Shown piece by piece: positions 44,170 to 57,158 of a DNA stretch of 64,000 nucleotides. Below the pieces are notes generated by a model that did no database searches, had not been told where the DNA came from, and was given only the letters and a program-made list of their open reading frames with translations. Each line of letters opens with the position of its first letter. Within the stretch, counting starts at the first letter, position 1. A program made the translations under genes and the position numbers. Origin of the DNA: Podospora pseudoanserina (Eukaryota; Ascomycota; Sordariomycetes; Sordariales; Podosporaceae); contig NC_085920.1 of the NCBI RefSeq assembly GCF_035222485.1, forward strand, positions 7,860,001 to 7,924,000, read 5' to 3'.

Positions 44170-45304
44170 ATGTCCCTCTCGCCCTTGACATCTCGTCTCA
44201 TCCAAACATCTACTCTCTCAACCACAAGACTCAGATCACTCCCAGTTCTCTCTCGCGCGATCCACACAGCGGTGCCCAGAGCGAAAACTCCAGCTCCTCA
44301 ACCACTATCACTCAACACCCCCCAAAAGCAAGCCTTTCGTCACTTCACCAAAATGTCGAAGAGCGTTGCCGCCGCATCTCACGATGACTTCAACCGCAAC
44401 TCCCTTTTCAACCTCAAAGGCCGCGTCGCCCTCGTCACGGGCGGCGGTTCTGGAATCGGTCTCATGGCCACCCAAGCCCTCGCGGCTAACGGTGCCAAAG
44501 TCTACATCGTCGGCCGCACCAAAGAGAAGCTCGACAAGGTAGTCGAGATCTACAACAAGGACATTGAGGGCGAGATCATCGCCATCCAAGGGGACGTCAC
44601 CAAGAAGGAAGAGGTCGCCCGTCTGTACAAGGAGATCTCCGCGCGGGAAAAGTGCTTGTGCATCCTCATCAACAATGCCGGCGTGAGCAGCACGACGGTT
44701 ACGACAGAGACGGAGACGGCGCAGGAGATGAAGCACAATTTGTTTGAGAATGAGAACATGACGGAGAAAGACTGGACGGATACATACCAGACCAATGTCG
44801 CGAGCATTTACTTTATGACCTCGGCGTTTTTGCCATTGCTGCAGGCCAGCTCGGAGAGGCACCCTCACTGGTCGGGGACTGTGATCAACATTAGCAGTAT
44901 TAGCGGGTTGGTGAAGGGGTCGCAGCATCGTGAGTTTTCCTTATTTCTCTCCTCAGGTTTCATGAATACTGACATTTGTCACAGACTTTAGCTACAACGC
45001 CAGCAAAGCCGCCGCCGTCCACCTCACGCGAATGATGGCGGCGGAGATCGCCGAGAACGGCCACAAGATCCGCGTCAACAGCATCGCTCCGGGTGTCTTC
45101 CCCAGTGAGATGACCGCTGACGAGAGCGACGAGTATCAGAAGAGCCACATTGACGCTGAGAAGTACAAGGGCAAAGTACCAGCTGGCCGGCCAGGAAGGG
45201 ATATTGACATGGCCCAGGCTGTGTTGGCGCTAGCAGCCAACCAGTACATTGATGGCCAGACAGTTGTTGTTGATGGTGGCTACACCCTTACCATGGGTAT
45301 GTAG
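44170..45304 (+). CDS. Classical SDR oxidoreductase, probably mitochondrial
   Basis: Exons 44170-44929 and 44985-45304 give 359 aa. The Rossmann motif is VALVTGGGSGIG, the structural motif INNAG, the catalytic Ser in NISSISG and the catalytic Tyr/Lys in YNASK, the last split from the others by the intron. IAPGVFPSEM and the C-terminal DGGYTLTMGM complete the fold. About 75 residues precede the Rossmann fold and begin SPLTSRLIQTSTLSTTRLRS, rich in Arg and Ser without acids: a likely mitochondrial presequence. The frame extends a little upstream but without another ATG. NADP or NAD preference and substrate are unknown. Confidence 0.9.
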
Positions 45305-46870
45305 GACATTGGTGATGGAGTGCAAGGAAAAGTATTCAAATCACAACAGATCAGCACAATGTTGCAATAGTGTGTTTTGGTCCAGGGTGTTGAATTGTTA
45401 TTACGTTTGCGTGTTGAGCGTTGTTTTGAAGATGGTTTGATTTCTCAACACTATAACCGACCTAAATATGAGTACTACTTTCGTCAACTCATCAACTCAC
45501 TTGAAGCGGCCCATAGGAGTTTGTATATCTGAGGTGATGTAGTCACCAACCAGTTTCATGAAGATTTAAATGGATGACGCCATCAAAAGGAGTGTCATTA
45601 CAGGTGAGACTGTGCATACTATGAGTGAGCGGTGACTCATGCATGTGTATGATTAGATTGGTTGGTGATGAACTCAAATTCTTCAATCTTGTGGTTCTTG
45701 GCCTTGGTAGTGACTGTAGAAAATGACGATTATGGGAGGGGTCCTGCCGATACAAACAGAAGCGCGAGCGGAGGTGGAGGTTTCTATGAGGGAGATGGCT
45801 TTTGAGAACTATCTGTCCAAGCTATGGATGTGTATCGAGAGAAAACTGAATCGGTCACCTGTATGTAGGATGGAGTTTCCCCGACCGTTTTGCTCATAAC
45901 CGCTCAATTGACCTTCGCAGAAATCGTTATCGCAAGGTAGCTACGCCATGCATGCAACAAATAGCCCGAGAACGTGCATCCCGTACCATTGGTCCCACGG
46001 CCGCCCCGGCCCACAGACGGTTAAACGGACGAAAATCAGATAAAAGCTTGTTTCCGCCACGACAAAAACGACAAATGCCACGCTCAGTGACATCATGTCT
46101 GTACTGGTTATGTTCACAGATCTCTCAACCCCCTTGACCCATGTGGCGCCACACTACCGAGGCGGCTCAATCGATCGATCGGGGGACATCCCGGGGTGCA
46201 TACCCGACATCAAATGATGCGATCATGGGAGCTACTGCAAGAGATGATGGGATGGAGATCGGGCGGCGGCACGTTTGTCCACGGTTAAAAGCAGATCATG
46301 TGTGGTAGCCGCATATGGCAACCTTGATAGGTCAGGTAGTATTCTCTCCTAACAAAGCCTCGACTTAACTTCGGGCCACCTAGTTTGTTCGGTAGTGGTT
46401 TGTGGTGATTTGTTCAATTTCTCCCAAAGAGTCCTTTCCAGAAATCCAACTCAGAGTGGTGATGTCCAATCTGGCCCATCCTTGCGCTGTTGCCTGGGTG
46501 TATGTTCAAAAAAAAAAAATGCAAAGACGTGAAAGAAAGGGGTATCCGCATCAGTCTCCATCTCATCCAGTAGTCCAAAATATGTGTTCCGGCCTAGTAC
46601 GTGATGTGAAGCATGCAAAATGTATGTGCAAAGGAAATCATGGCGGAGGTGCCACTCCTGTATCGCTGTCGACCGTTATGCAAGTAAATATGTGTGAGAT
46701 AAGTGTTTGGGCGAGAGGTGATAGACCAAGCTCGCTCTCCAAGAAAGGGGGTATCAAGTTTGATGACAATGAATCCGAAATGCAGATGCTGGTGAAAAGA
46801 CAAAAGACCGCCAAACAGTGAACCCAACCAAACCGTATACAAAAAGAAACACCCCGAAAGAGAGACAAGT
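45305..46870. other. Convergent intergenic region, about 1.6 kb
   Basis: Lies between the SDR gene and the SWIRM gene. It includes an A-run at 46508 and the presumed 3' UTRs. No gene seen. Confidence 0.5.
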
Positions 46871-48145
46871 CTAAGGACGAGCCCTGGTCCACTCAATGTT
46901 GAGCCATCCAACTTTATCGTATGCCTGCCAAAGCTTCGAGGCCTTGTTGACATCGATCTTGCAGGCCTGTTGTGCGTCAGTCTTGCGAAATTCCTTCCCA
47001 ATCAAGGCACATTCGCGCCTGCGCAAAAATATACGTCTCTTGCTCGTGAGATATGTAGCGCAGTCCAGCCGAAGGTTGCTTGCCAGGATGAGTTCGTCAG
47101 GGTGAAGCAAGTGACGATGTGGGTCGTTGCTGAGATCCAGAGCATTCCCCTTCCATTCCACCTTTAGACTATTTGGCCTCCCTTGCGGGAGCGAGTCGAG
47201 TGGCGGTGAAAGATCTTCCAATGCCTCAAAATCCTTGTCCTCGCGATTTGGCGCCGCGTTTCGCATGCGAGGCTCTGGGGTGGCGTGGACGTGACCCGCT
47301 GTCGGCGGACGAGTTGGCGCGGGAGTTGCTCGGATAGGCCTAGGGGCTTGTGCCTTGACCTTGGGGGATCTTGGTTTCTGCACACGAGCCACAGGTGCCC
47401 TGGGAACGTGTATCCGAGGTGGCGTAGGGTTGGAAGCCGGAAGGATGGTCGGAAGCCGCGCCCTCGCCATACTTCTCGCGCTCTCACGATCGGCCTGCCG
47501 CAACCTCCTTTCCTGCTCCATCCACTTCCTAGGATTTTGGCTGAACCTTTTGTAGACCTCAGACTTGAAGTAAATCACCAGCTGATAGTCCTCCCGTTTA
47601 GGAGGCGAGACGCTCTCAAATAGACTGGGAGGTCTCGCCGCAATGTGTTTGTTCATCAAGTCATCCTCCACTGATCCAGTTGTCCTGGGGGCCGGTGGAA
47701 AGAGCGGCAAGGGGGCAGCGCTGGCCCTTTCGGCAGTCTCATACAAAATCGGATCGCTTGGTCCGACGCTGCGGTGCATCACGGACGTGGTCGACTTCGA
47801 AAGCGGCGATGAAGGAGGCGACACAGGCGGGGAAGGAGGTGGGTTTGGGCGCTGCATTTCAAAACCCTTGCTGTTCTGCGCGGTGATGTTCATGTCCGAG
47901 TTCATGTCGTCCAAGGGAGCAGGTCCAGGAGGAGACAGGAGATGACTTGGGTTTGGCATGATGGAGCGTGCGGTAGACAAGTTTGGCTTTTGGGAAGGCG
48001 GTGACAATGGGTTCCTTGCCGTCGGGTGAATTCTTCCAAACGACATAGGCATGTGCATCGAGTTGTTGTTGGAGTTCAGTTGGTCAGCCATGTTGGGCAT
48101 GACTGTCTGGCCGTCTGCAGGGTGGCAAACCCCAAGCATTGACAT
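46871..48145 (-). CDS. SWIRM-domain protein (Fun19/Laf1-like)
   Basis: A single 424-aa exon. The first 330 residues are low-complexity, rich in Pro, Ser and Arg (for example PPPSPPVSPPSSPLS). The last 90 form a SWIRM domain: LLHPDELILASNLRLDCATYL, KRRIFLRRRECAL, RKTDAQQACKIDVNKASKLW and YDKVGWLN. SWIRM domains bind DNA or histone tails in chromatin complexes; fungal short SWIRM proteins associate with deacetylase complexes in fission yeast. Nuclear location is inferred. Met at 48145 is the first in frame; MPNMADQL further in is an alternative. Confidence 0.88.
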   Translation of the reverse strand: MSMLGVCHPADGQTVMPNMADQLNSNNNSMHMPMSFGRIHPTARNPLSPPSQKPNLSTARSIMPNPSHLLSPPGPAPLDDMNSDMNITAQNSKGFEMQRPNPPPSPPVSPPSSPLSKSTTSVMHRSVGPSDPILYETAERASAAPLPLFPPAPRTTGSVEDDLMNKHIAARPPSLFESVSPPKREDYQLVIYFKSEVYKRFSQNPRKWMEQERRLRQADRESARSMARARLPTILPASNPTPPRIHVPRAPVARVQKPRSPKVKAQAPRPIRATPAPTRPPTAGHVHATPEPRMRNAAPNREDKDFEALEDLSPPLDSLPQGRPNSLKVEWKGNALDLSNDPHRHLLHPDELILASNLRLDCATYLTSKRRIFLRRRECALIGKEFRKTDAQQACKIDVNKASKLWQAYDKVGWLNIEWTRARP

Positions 48146-51100
48146 ACGAGGCGTGTTCGGACGATGACGAGGGACTGGCCAGGACCTGGAGTTGCGTAGA
48201 ACTGTCCTTGCGAGATCGGCTGTAGAAGGATGAGTTTACAACTGCTGTTGATGTAGGGCGAGAAATGCAGGATTGTATGGTCGGGCACGTCAGGCACGTC
48301 AGGCACCCGTGGTTTCTTTGTCTGATGACTGCGGCGACTGAATGGGCGCGTGGGTGTCTGTATGAGGAGAAACGGCAGCTCAAGTAGTTGTTGTATAGGG
48401 CACAATGCGAAGCGTTTCAATGCCCATCGTCTGGCTGTGGCCGTGGTTTTGTTGGTGGTAGTTGCCTTGTTTGCTGAAACTGAACAATGACCAACTGGGG
48501 GGTCTTCGTGGGGATATAGGTGAACAATAGCTGGCGGTGGCCTTGCAATGGTTGGTCAATGGAAGCCGTTGGAAGCCGTCGGTGACAGTGGCGAAATGGG
48601 CGCCGCGCAATGCTTGTGTAGGCAGCTTTGTAACGGACAATGGCAAAAAAGGAAACTTCTGGTGGGCGTTGCTCGAGATCAACCAAAAGACGAAATAAGA
48701 GCGAGAAGGGAGGCTTATGAACAGCAAGGGCGCAAGGCATGGAGGACGACCAAGTACTCCATACACTGTGGGTCATTACACTTATAAGCCCAAGCGCCAC
48801 AAGGCGGCAAACGGTCTGGGGAGGGTGAGGTTGGTCACACGGATGGCCCAAAACGGTGCAACGGGCTGGGGACATGTACATGTACTTCCATGTACGCAGT
48901 GCTGGAGACACACCAGGGGGCAGACTAACGAAATGCCGAGGGGATGGACCAGAGGTTTGTGGCCAGTTAGGTCAAGCAGCTCTCTTTCACTGTCGGGCGC
49001 CAGTCTGCCGTGCAGGAGAGAGAATGTACTCCTGCCCAAGATTGTTGCTTGTGAGTACACCGCAAGAGCCCCTCAACGCTGGCTTGTATCAAACAGCCCT
49101 CCTGTCGTGATTGGTGTTTTGGTATTCCAACACTGTGCTGTTGTTGTTTCGAATATCAGGACGATTGGACCACTTACAACCACCAATGCTGCAACTGCCG
49201 CATTCATATTGCTTTGTCGTCGAGGGAGAGCTTTGGGCACCTGGGTTTGGGTTGTGACATCCCATCTGGCGAGCGGAGACAGGTGCCAAGTTGTATGTCA
49301 CGACGAACATTGCTTCCCGTGAGAGTCTACATTCAGGAAGCTGATCCTGGGACTTGCCTTACTACCAAGGCAATCCGCGCTGTAGTCTTGTCCGCCTGGC
49401 TTCTCACTTGAAACTGACGATCAACCGGACTGAAGACTGAGATGGCCACATGGACAAGCCGTTGGGTTAGGTATCTTTGGGATGGGCAGGCTCGGCAAAC
49501 GAAAAATCAAGAACGTCGCAGTTTGGCGGGTTGAGTGAGTATGAGGTCGGGCTGTCCGTCTTCAGTTGCAAGCTACCCATCATGAGCGGGACGAGGTGAT
49601 GTCGAGATTGTGAGGGAGGGGTTGTGGGCTCTGTGGGGTTGCGGAGGGGGAGTTGGACTGGCCGGCGATTTGAAGTGGAACCCCCCTCCCTTTTTGTCAA
49701 TTGAGCGCGGGGAGCGGTGTCTGGCACATGAGCCTCCATACTCAATTGAATTTGAACCCCAATTGGGCGCCAGTTGGGCAGTGAGGCCTAGCTTGAACAT
49801 CCGTAGCATCCACGCGCTTCCCCGTGCGAAAGGGGAGTTCGACAACTCAGATCAGTGCAAGCAGGTCGGTGCATGGACGCCATGGCTCAACCACCGACGC
49901 GTTGCCACTTGGGATTGCTGAAGCGAACAAGAAGCAATGGAACGTGAATTGGCCAATCAAGGCAGCAACGCGGGCGAGAGAGGCGGTCCCATCCTGTGAA
50001 GAGGTCTGGAGGCTTCGTTTCTGAGATATTGGGGGTTGGAGTCGAGTTGGCCGCGTCAAGAAGTGTGACTCATAGCTCGATGTCCTTTGGGGCGTTGCTT
50101 CACCTAACAGGTTGACCTCGAAATGGAGGGAATGGAAGGTCCTGGCAACCGGCGTGCTGTGTAATCTGCCGGTTGGTCCCAGGTGGCTGCGAGCTCGACA
50201 GCCTGATGGCTCGACCAATGATAGGCCCAAGCCCCGATAAGATGCCGCTTATGACGATGTACTCTTGGCGCTTCAGAGGTACCACAACCTTCCACCTGAA
50301 CGATGGTATCAAACTCAACTGCTCTGGGCGGGCTGATCGCAAATTCAGCCTGACGGATTCTTTGATATCAATAGTAAGCTATTCTGGTGGAGAAATAGAG
50401 ACACCGGACATTGCAATCTCACAATTCCACACAACCTGATGCCAAAGGAGCCAAGGTTTTGCCCATTTTCATCCGGTGTCCCTCTGTTCACAGTCCAGGT
50501 GAGCTACCTGACTTGTTAGACCGCTGCCATTGAGCATTTCAAGAGAATTGAGTTGGCCCAGTGCCGTGTCGGATTTCGGCCGACATATCTCTCATGGCAC
50601 AATACGCTAGAAACAGCACGATTGATTGCCATTGCGTCGAAGCAACCTCCGAACGATCCGTGATCATGGCACCGATAGCACCAAAGCATCGCACTCATCG
50701 CGGACAGAACCTCGCCTCCTTGATTCGCAACCCTCCCCAGTTTGCCCGCCATCGGCTAGGCAGGCTCACATGGACGCAATTGACTTTCATTGTCTCGTAA
50801 GGCGTGTGGCATGACTCCAAACAATGTGCTCCCAGCTCCCAGTTCCCAGCTCCCAGGATTGCGCTTGGTAATCCCGGATGCCCACGAGTCTCTCCAATCT
50901 CCATGCTTAAGTCCGCAATGCCGTTCAATAAGGTCAGTCGTATGGATTGTTGGTCCTCATCGGCGACTTTGGTGATCCGTCACCCAGTTTGCCGCCTAGT
51001 AACAATTCTGGAAGCACAAAACAGCTCTGCCGGCGTGATCCACTGTGGGAGCCATTTTGAATTGGGCTATCACCTTCAAACACCCGCCATCTTTCGAACG

Positions 51101-54100
51101 CTTTGGGCGGAGTCACCCGTTGGTTGCACCACACACCACTGCTCGATATTCTGGGCAGTTCAAGATACCTTTCCGCCTGATCAACCCCCTCCATTTCACT
51201 GCTGCCCTCCAACTTCCAAGGCACACCACAGCTCGCCATTGATAGCACCATCCTTGTTTGATAACGCGGCTAGCGACCTTCGCAGTGACCTCTGTGGCCT
51301 GTGATGGTGTCCGGCTCTCCTCACATGCCAGCTTGGTTCTTGACGCCTTGTCAGCAGTCTTGCTCCCTTCCAAACCCAAGGGAGATATAGCCACTATATT
51401 CCTTGCCAAAACATGCCTTGAAAACTTGATCTCCCCAGACACAGCTTGAGCCCTCATCCATCGCTTCTCAACAGCGCCATGATTCCAAGATCATCCCACC
51501 ATTTCACCCCGCCATTATCTTATCACCCCTCAAATGAGGGGCACTGCTCATGTGTGCCCCTCTTCCGCAACACCATTGGGGTCCTTCCTCTTCGAGCGGG
51601 GGTGCATCTGAGGAGGCATGATGAAATCTGGAGTCCCTGCATGGCCTAGCTTGCTATTGTCCCTCTGGAATGCATGCTGCATTTCGCTGCTCTCGATCTC
51701 GAAAAAGGTAGCAGTTGGGTTAGCGATGTGCATTTTGAGTTTTGTTGGCGATTCCTTGAGTTGTTCCACCCCCACGATGAAAGGGGTGGATGGAGCGGGC
51801 CCATTGGTCAGTTGACCGCGACTGACCCAGGGCTGGTGGGTATCGTGGATCCTGCCTGCGACCAACTCCACACTGTTCGACATCTCCATTCCTTGAACCA
51901 TGATTGATTTGTACGCAACTGGGCCGCTAAAAGCCTGCACTACCCAATGTGCCAGTGTCGTCGGCGTCAACCGCGCAAGGGCACCACACCTAGGTAATGG
52001 CAGCTCTCCCTCCTCAGTTGGCGCCAGACATTGCCGACAACCTCTTCGGCGACGGATCACCACACCGACAGCTTGGAGGGTGGTCTCGGTGTCGACAACT
52101 GCTTTCAGCTGGGTTCGGCCCAGCTCAACCCACCACCCTTCGAACAGAACACCCGAAAACACGACAATGAGAGCATATCTTATCTCATCGATTACCATAA
52201 TCCTACGCATAACTGCTGTCGCCTTGAATTAACCAACATCCAATCTCTTGCAATTCCGACGTTCATGCTTCCGATGCTGATGTCTGGAACAGCCAACCAA
52301 CGATCTCATCAGGAACCTGACAAGCCTCAGGGCTGATCGCCGACAAGGGTTGTTAAACATTACCCCAGATACACTTTGCGCAGCCACCATGTGCGGTCCC
52401 GGTACCGCTGCGCAGTATCACTCAGGGCCAGACAGCCTCGCCCGGTTTCAACCCGCCAGTTAACTTGCTAACAGCCAGTCGTGGAAACTGGCGGTGCATA
52501 TGCCCTGCAGAGTGAGGTGGTGTTGATGCACTGCAAGCCCAGCTCAGACAAGGTCCGCGGCTGTCCGATTGACCAAGGCCCTCTCGGGTACCTGACATGA
52601 TCCGAGAATGAAGAACGACACAAACCACGAAGAAGCCTGATGAGAGTATGTCGCTTTTTTTGAGTGGCCACCCATCTGTGTCTCTACACACAACACGACG
52701 CGTGTTGAGAAGTGCATGGTATAGGAATATCTGATCTCAATATCAATAACAGCTACCACCACCACCACCACCGCATAGCTGACCAACCAACAGTGCTGTC
52801 TCAGTCACGAGCGCTCGGATTCCAAGCCTTCTAAGAAGCGGTCCTTCAGTCTATTCCCGTATTCAGATTGATAGGCATGAGTGGTCTACGAATCCCGCAC
52901 GCATAATCTTCACCTGAGCCAACCTGTTCTGGAGAACGGTTCGAAACAAGAGGGTGTGAACCTATCATATCTCACCCTGTGACTCCACGATCCCACTCGT
53001 GGCCCCCTGCACGCAGGGAACTGTAAGTCTTACCCCTGTCCATCTTCTGTTCCCAGAGCTCGGGAGATGCCAGACGAACTACCTTTTCTGCAGCATTCTG
53101 CGCAGAGAGCAAGCAAGGTTTCAAATGAAGCGCTGGTCACCTGATCTGAGGACAAGCTCAACCACGCCTACCTACCGTTTACCCCCCTTTCCATTCGAAA
53201 TGTGTGTCATCCGAACGGCCAGAACGGGGGGCGGGCGTGACGGTGTCGAGAATGGCCAACCTGGTGATGCCGTCATGTTTCACCTGTGCACACCCACCTT
53301 CTTGGTGATTGCGATCACGGGCACCACTTGAGGGGAACATCATCCACCACACCTCTTTTTCTTTTTTTGGCGCATCGGCGATAACAAGGAAGACCGCAGA
53401 TAAGGAGCGCTTATTATCCGGGAGAACGTCATCTGAGTAACACTGCCGCCGCAACGCAACCCCCGCCGGAAGCAGACAGGCAAGGGGCAGGGCAGGTCCC
53501 GGGTGTTCCTTCACGGATCAACAAAATCCAAGGTTTTCAGCAGAGTTAGATGTTTCGAAATATCAGGTTTTCTTTGAGGGCCGGGCCCAGGTCCAAGGAA
53601 GGAAACGAAGTGGAAGATTGCAAAAAGGAAAACGGAGGTCCGAAACAAGGTCTGTCGGTGGTTTGTCCACGTAACTCGCCTACGTGGGAGACCCTCATAA
53701 GACGGAGGCATCGGAAGTAAGTAGGGCTGAGTGAGGAACGCCAGAGTATGGATATGATGAACATGGGTCCGAGGTGAGAGTGAGTCGTCACGTGTGGTCA
53801 AAAGCGCAATGTCGGTCGGTGACTGCCTACCAACCCGATGTGGAATTCCACGCGAAACTGCCCTGCGGTTGAGCGTTGCCGTCTTCACCTTTCATATCGC
53901 TGTAGCACATTCACGTTATTTGCTCGTTCACACGTGTCGAATTTTACGACGTCTTGTCTCACTTTCCCAGTCGGCAACCAGCCAATTTGGGCAGGTTGGT
54001 TTCAATGGGTTGAGGGTCGATGAACACAATCAGGTGCACTGAAGTAGGACGAGGAAAATGCCATCTTATAATTTCCCAGTGCGATTGGCACACACCAGCC

Positions 54101-55046
54101 ACCGCCTCTGACGGCCGCGAGGGCTGCTGCCCCCCCTCTGTCGAGTTACCATTGGGAACCTCTTACGAATACATCAAATCAACTCCGGCCCTGGACCTTG
54201 CCTCGCCCTGCCCGCGAATTTGTAATCTGTGGCGGTATTGCCACAAGGCGTGGATCCTATTATGATAACGCCCATTTGTGCACACATCCTTCCTCTGTCC
54301 TTCACGCTTCCAATATGAACACACGCATCCCATCTCTTCATGTACCTTGGACGACAAATGATGACGGACAGACACAATTCCAGTGATACCCACACTCACT
54401 CCCCAATGCCCACACCCCATACTTCCAATTCCAGCACGCCTCCCCGGACCCGATTTGCCCTTCCCATTCGTCAATTCCACAGCTTCCGGTTTGCCCCCTC
54501 GCCGGTTGAGTCAATGAACCATCAACGACGCGTCCTCACACTAGGCAGCCGTCGTTCATGATTCGACAACCACGTAGTGGTCCAGAATCACAGCACCCTG
54601 CAGATAAACGCTGTAGGCAGACAGCGCGGTCCGTCGAAGGGAATGCCGGAACAGAAGTTGAGGCTCCGCCTTGCCATGTCATTGCCGGTTTCCCTATTGA
54701 GGAATGCGGTGTAAGACACCGACATGATATGATGCCTTCTCTGCTGGTGTCCCTCAATCCGCCAGCCTCGTCAGGCTGTGTCCAATGAGGCAGAACTGCG
54801 CATAGGCACTGATGGCTGGAACGCGGTGCATGCGGTGCGTGAGTCTGATTTCTGCAGAGCAGCGCCCGGCACTACCCAACGGATTTGCATTTCTATGCGG
54901 CAGCGCAGTCCTGCGGGTTGTCCAGATCACGGTAGGACTTATGGAGGGTCCGAGGTGATTGAGGCTCCTCTCTGTCACGCGACGTTACAACAGACGCCAG
55001 CCTCACCTCAATGCAGTCGAGTACCCACACAGGGATGCGTCCCCTT
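48146..55046. other. Gene-free 6.9-kb interval
   Basis: I read both strands and recognise no protein family. The longest frames (51548-52210 minus, 50804-51304 plus) lack motifs and overlap others. Base composition is similar to the flanks, so it is not an RIP-mutated AT island. A four-copy 7-bp tandem repeat lies at 50829-50856 and a short CCA run near 52757. It may hold non-coding RNA, a long leader of the SWIRM gene or lineage-specific genes I cannot see. Confidence 0.5.
50829..50856. repeat. Four-copy 7-bp tandem repeat
   Basis: CTCCCAG is repeated four times head to tail, with one TTCCCAG variant. Confidence 0.8.
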
Positions 55047-57158
55047 TCAAGTAAAGTCGTAAATCACCAGGCTCTCTCCCCCGCCTCTGTTCTGCTTCCA
55101 AATAACAATCATCTCATCATCAAACCCAACCAGATCCCGCTCTTCTGCAACATCAATTGGGTCATAGTACCGGCTCGTCCCATTGTCCCGCCCCGGGACC
55201 CTCTCTGGCCGTATCTCCACACTCATAACATTGCTCGCCCTCGACGTGGCACCTTCCAAAGCCCACACGCGCATCTCCTCACCTCGAGAGCCCACACTGA
55301 CAGCCTTACCGCGGCAGTTGACCTGACCTTGGCTGATTCCAGACGTGTGCCCCCATAGCCGATGACCAGAGGTGACCGTCAAGGAGGACGGGCCAGACCG
55401 GCACAGAAAGTGGGATAAAGTGTTGTCGGGCAGGGTCGCAACGAGGTAAGGGTGGTTGTAGCACAAGGCTTTCGGCCCACACTCGCGAGGGGAGAAGCTG
55501 AAGTGAGGGGATAAGCGGCCAGGGTCCATGACTCTAGACCGGGGAGTCATGGGCGGTGTGAAGGGAGGTTCATATACGCTTGATTCGGCGGGCTCGCGGG
55601 AACCATGACCTGGCCTGGGTATATACTCAATCCAGTTGACCGGGCGACGGAAAAGGAGAAGCGGGAGAGTGTGAGCGATGGGCGTAGTTGTGATTTCTGG
55701 CATCGAGGCTGGATCATCTTGAATAGGGGGTGAAATGTGGAGATCCTGAACGCCAAAAGACCAGCCGATGTGGGTAGTCACCGTATATGCAATTGATGCG
55801 ATGACTGAAGAGTTCGTTTTCCGGATGGAGAAGGAGAGAGGTGCCTGACACGTGTGCGAGTCTAGCGATGTTAGTAGATACGGCGGCGGTAACACCATGG
55901 TTTTATCACAGGGCCCAGCCGTGGAGCCACCGAAGGTGTATAGCGATACCAAAACCGCCCTGGTAGCTGTGATCAGGTACGGGTGCGAGTACGCCATCTC
56001 AATCAGCTCGCCATTGCTGGACTTTTCGTGTCGGTATCGTCGTTTCAAGCGGCCGTCCTTGACAGATAGCCTCCACACCCCAAAGCTCCCGTCGGTGAAC
56101 CCCAGCGCAATGTCCAGCAGTCCATCCACGAGCTTTGCCTCATCGATAGCCATGCAGCTTGGTGCAGTGCTGTGGGCGTCCCCATCAACTTCTGGGGCCT
56201 CCACCAACCCTACATGTCCCAACAGTTTGCGGCTCCTGAGATCCCATGCGCGCAGATATCGGCTATCTGCACTGACTGCAATACCCTGAACTGCCTTTAT
56301 GAAACTCCTCTGTCCTTTCCTCGAGCGTTGATGCTCGTTGAAACGTTCTTCATGACGTGGGGTCTTCACTGTTTCCTGTCCTCCGCTTAGGCGAAGCTCA
56401 ACAGCCTTACACTTGCCCTTCGCCCAGTTGTGGCGTATTCTGTATTGTCTCTTCCAGTCCATCGTCCTGTTCAGTCTGTCCTCATCGGGTGCGTAGTACA
56501 ACAGCGGGTCTTCCTGTACGCCGTTGCTTTGCACGTCGTCATCGTGATCCTCAGGCGGTGTTATACCCCCCTCCAGCCAGTCCCGCACCCCTTCCTCTTC
56601 TTCGTCCTCGGCATCTTCATCCTGGCCGCTACTGCCGGTATTGAGACCTCCCGCGTTATTGACCTTCAAATCTGTATCGAGGTCATTCCCGCAGGCTCGG
56701 TGTCCTGTTCCCCACCTGCAGGCTCGACCGAATGTGTTCTTGCTATGATTCCCACCCAGGTGTGGGCCGAAGCCTGGTATGAGTCGGGCTCTAGGCAGCA
56801 CAAAGCGATGGTAGTACAAATTCTTCCACAACTGCGAGTCGCAGGCGAGGGTATAAAATCGGCGGGAAACGGGAGAAACGCCGAGGAGCTGGCTCAGTGA
56901 GAGAAAAGAGAGGATGCGCAGAAGGAGCTCGTCAGAAAGAGGGGATATAAGGTCGGGTCCCGTATGGTGCTTCAAGCAGCTGTGCCGTTTCTGCTGTAGT
57001 GCTTGCGTGGGGTTGAAGTCTGGAACAAGGCCGAGGTTTGCGATGGTGGAGGTCGGTGTGGACCTGGAATTGTTCAGTTTTCGGCGGTGAGGCGGTCTAG
57101 GTGAGGAAGCCTCAGGATTGAAGGAATCAAGCGATCGCTTGTAGGACGGGAAAGCCAT
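55047..57158 (-). CDS. F-box protein with probable beta-propeller
   Basis: A single 703-aa exon. The F-box is at about residues 70-115: ISPLSDELLLRILSFLSLSQLL, then VSRRFYTLACDSQLWKNLYY. A long acidic, disordered insert follows (DEDAEDEEEEGVRDWLEGG). The C-terminal 400 residues contain weak WD-like units such as RYLRAWDLRSRKLLGHVGL, GFTDGSFGVWRL and VSVGSRGEEMRVWAL, suggesting a propeller that binds substrates for an SCF ubiquitin ligase. The substrate is unknown. The start at 57158 fits the family layout. Confidence 0.88.
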   Translation of the reverse strand: MAFPSYKRSLDSFNPEASSPRPPHRRKLNNSRSTPTSTIANLGLVPDFNPTQALQQKRHSCLKHHTGPDLISPLSDELLLRILSFLSLSQLLGVSPVSRRFYTLACDSQLWKNLYYHRFVLPRARLIPGFGPHLGGNHSKNTFGRACRWGTGHRACGNDLDTDLKVNNAGGLNTGSSGQDEDAEDEEEEGVRDWLEGGITPPEDHDDDVQSNGVQEDPLLYYAPDEDRLNRTMDWKRQYRIRHNWAKGKCKAVELRLSGGQETVKTPRHEERFNEHQRSRKGQRSFIKAVQGIAVSADSRYLRAWDLRSRKLLGHVGLVEAPEVDGDAHSTAPSCMAIDEAKLVDGLLDIALGFTDGSFGVWRLSVKDGRLKRRYRHEKSSNGELIEMAYSHPYLITATRAVLVSLYTFGGSTAGPCDKTMVLPPPYLLTSLDSHTCQAPLSFSIRKTNSSVIASIAYTVTTHIGWSFGVQDLHISPPIQDDPASMPEITTTPIAHTLPLLLFRRPVNWIEYIPRPGHGSREPAESSVYEPPFTPPMTPRSRVMDPGRLSPHFSFSPRECGPKALCYNHPYLVATLPDNTLSHFLCRSGPSSLTVTSGHRLWGHTSGISQGQVNCRGKAVSVGSRGEEMRVWALEGATSRASNVMSVEIRPERVPGRDNGTSRYYDPIDVAEERDLVGFDDEMIVIWKQNRGGGESLVIYDFT

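Noticed and set aside
51548-52210. 220-codon minus frame in the gene-free interval
   Set aside because: No recognisable domain, signal peptide or conserved motif; left as background.
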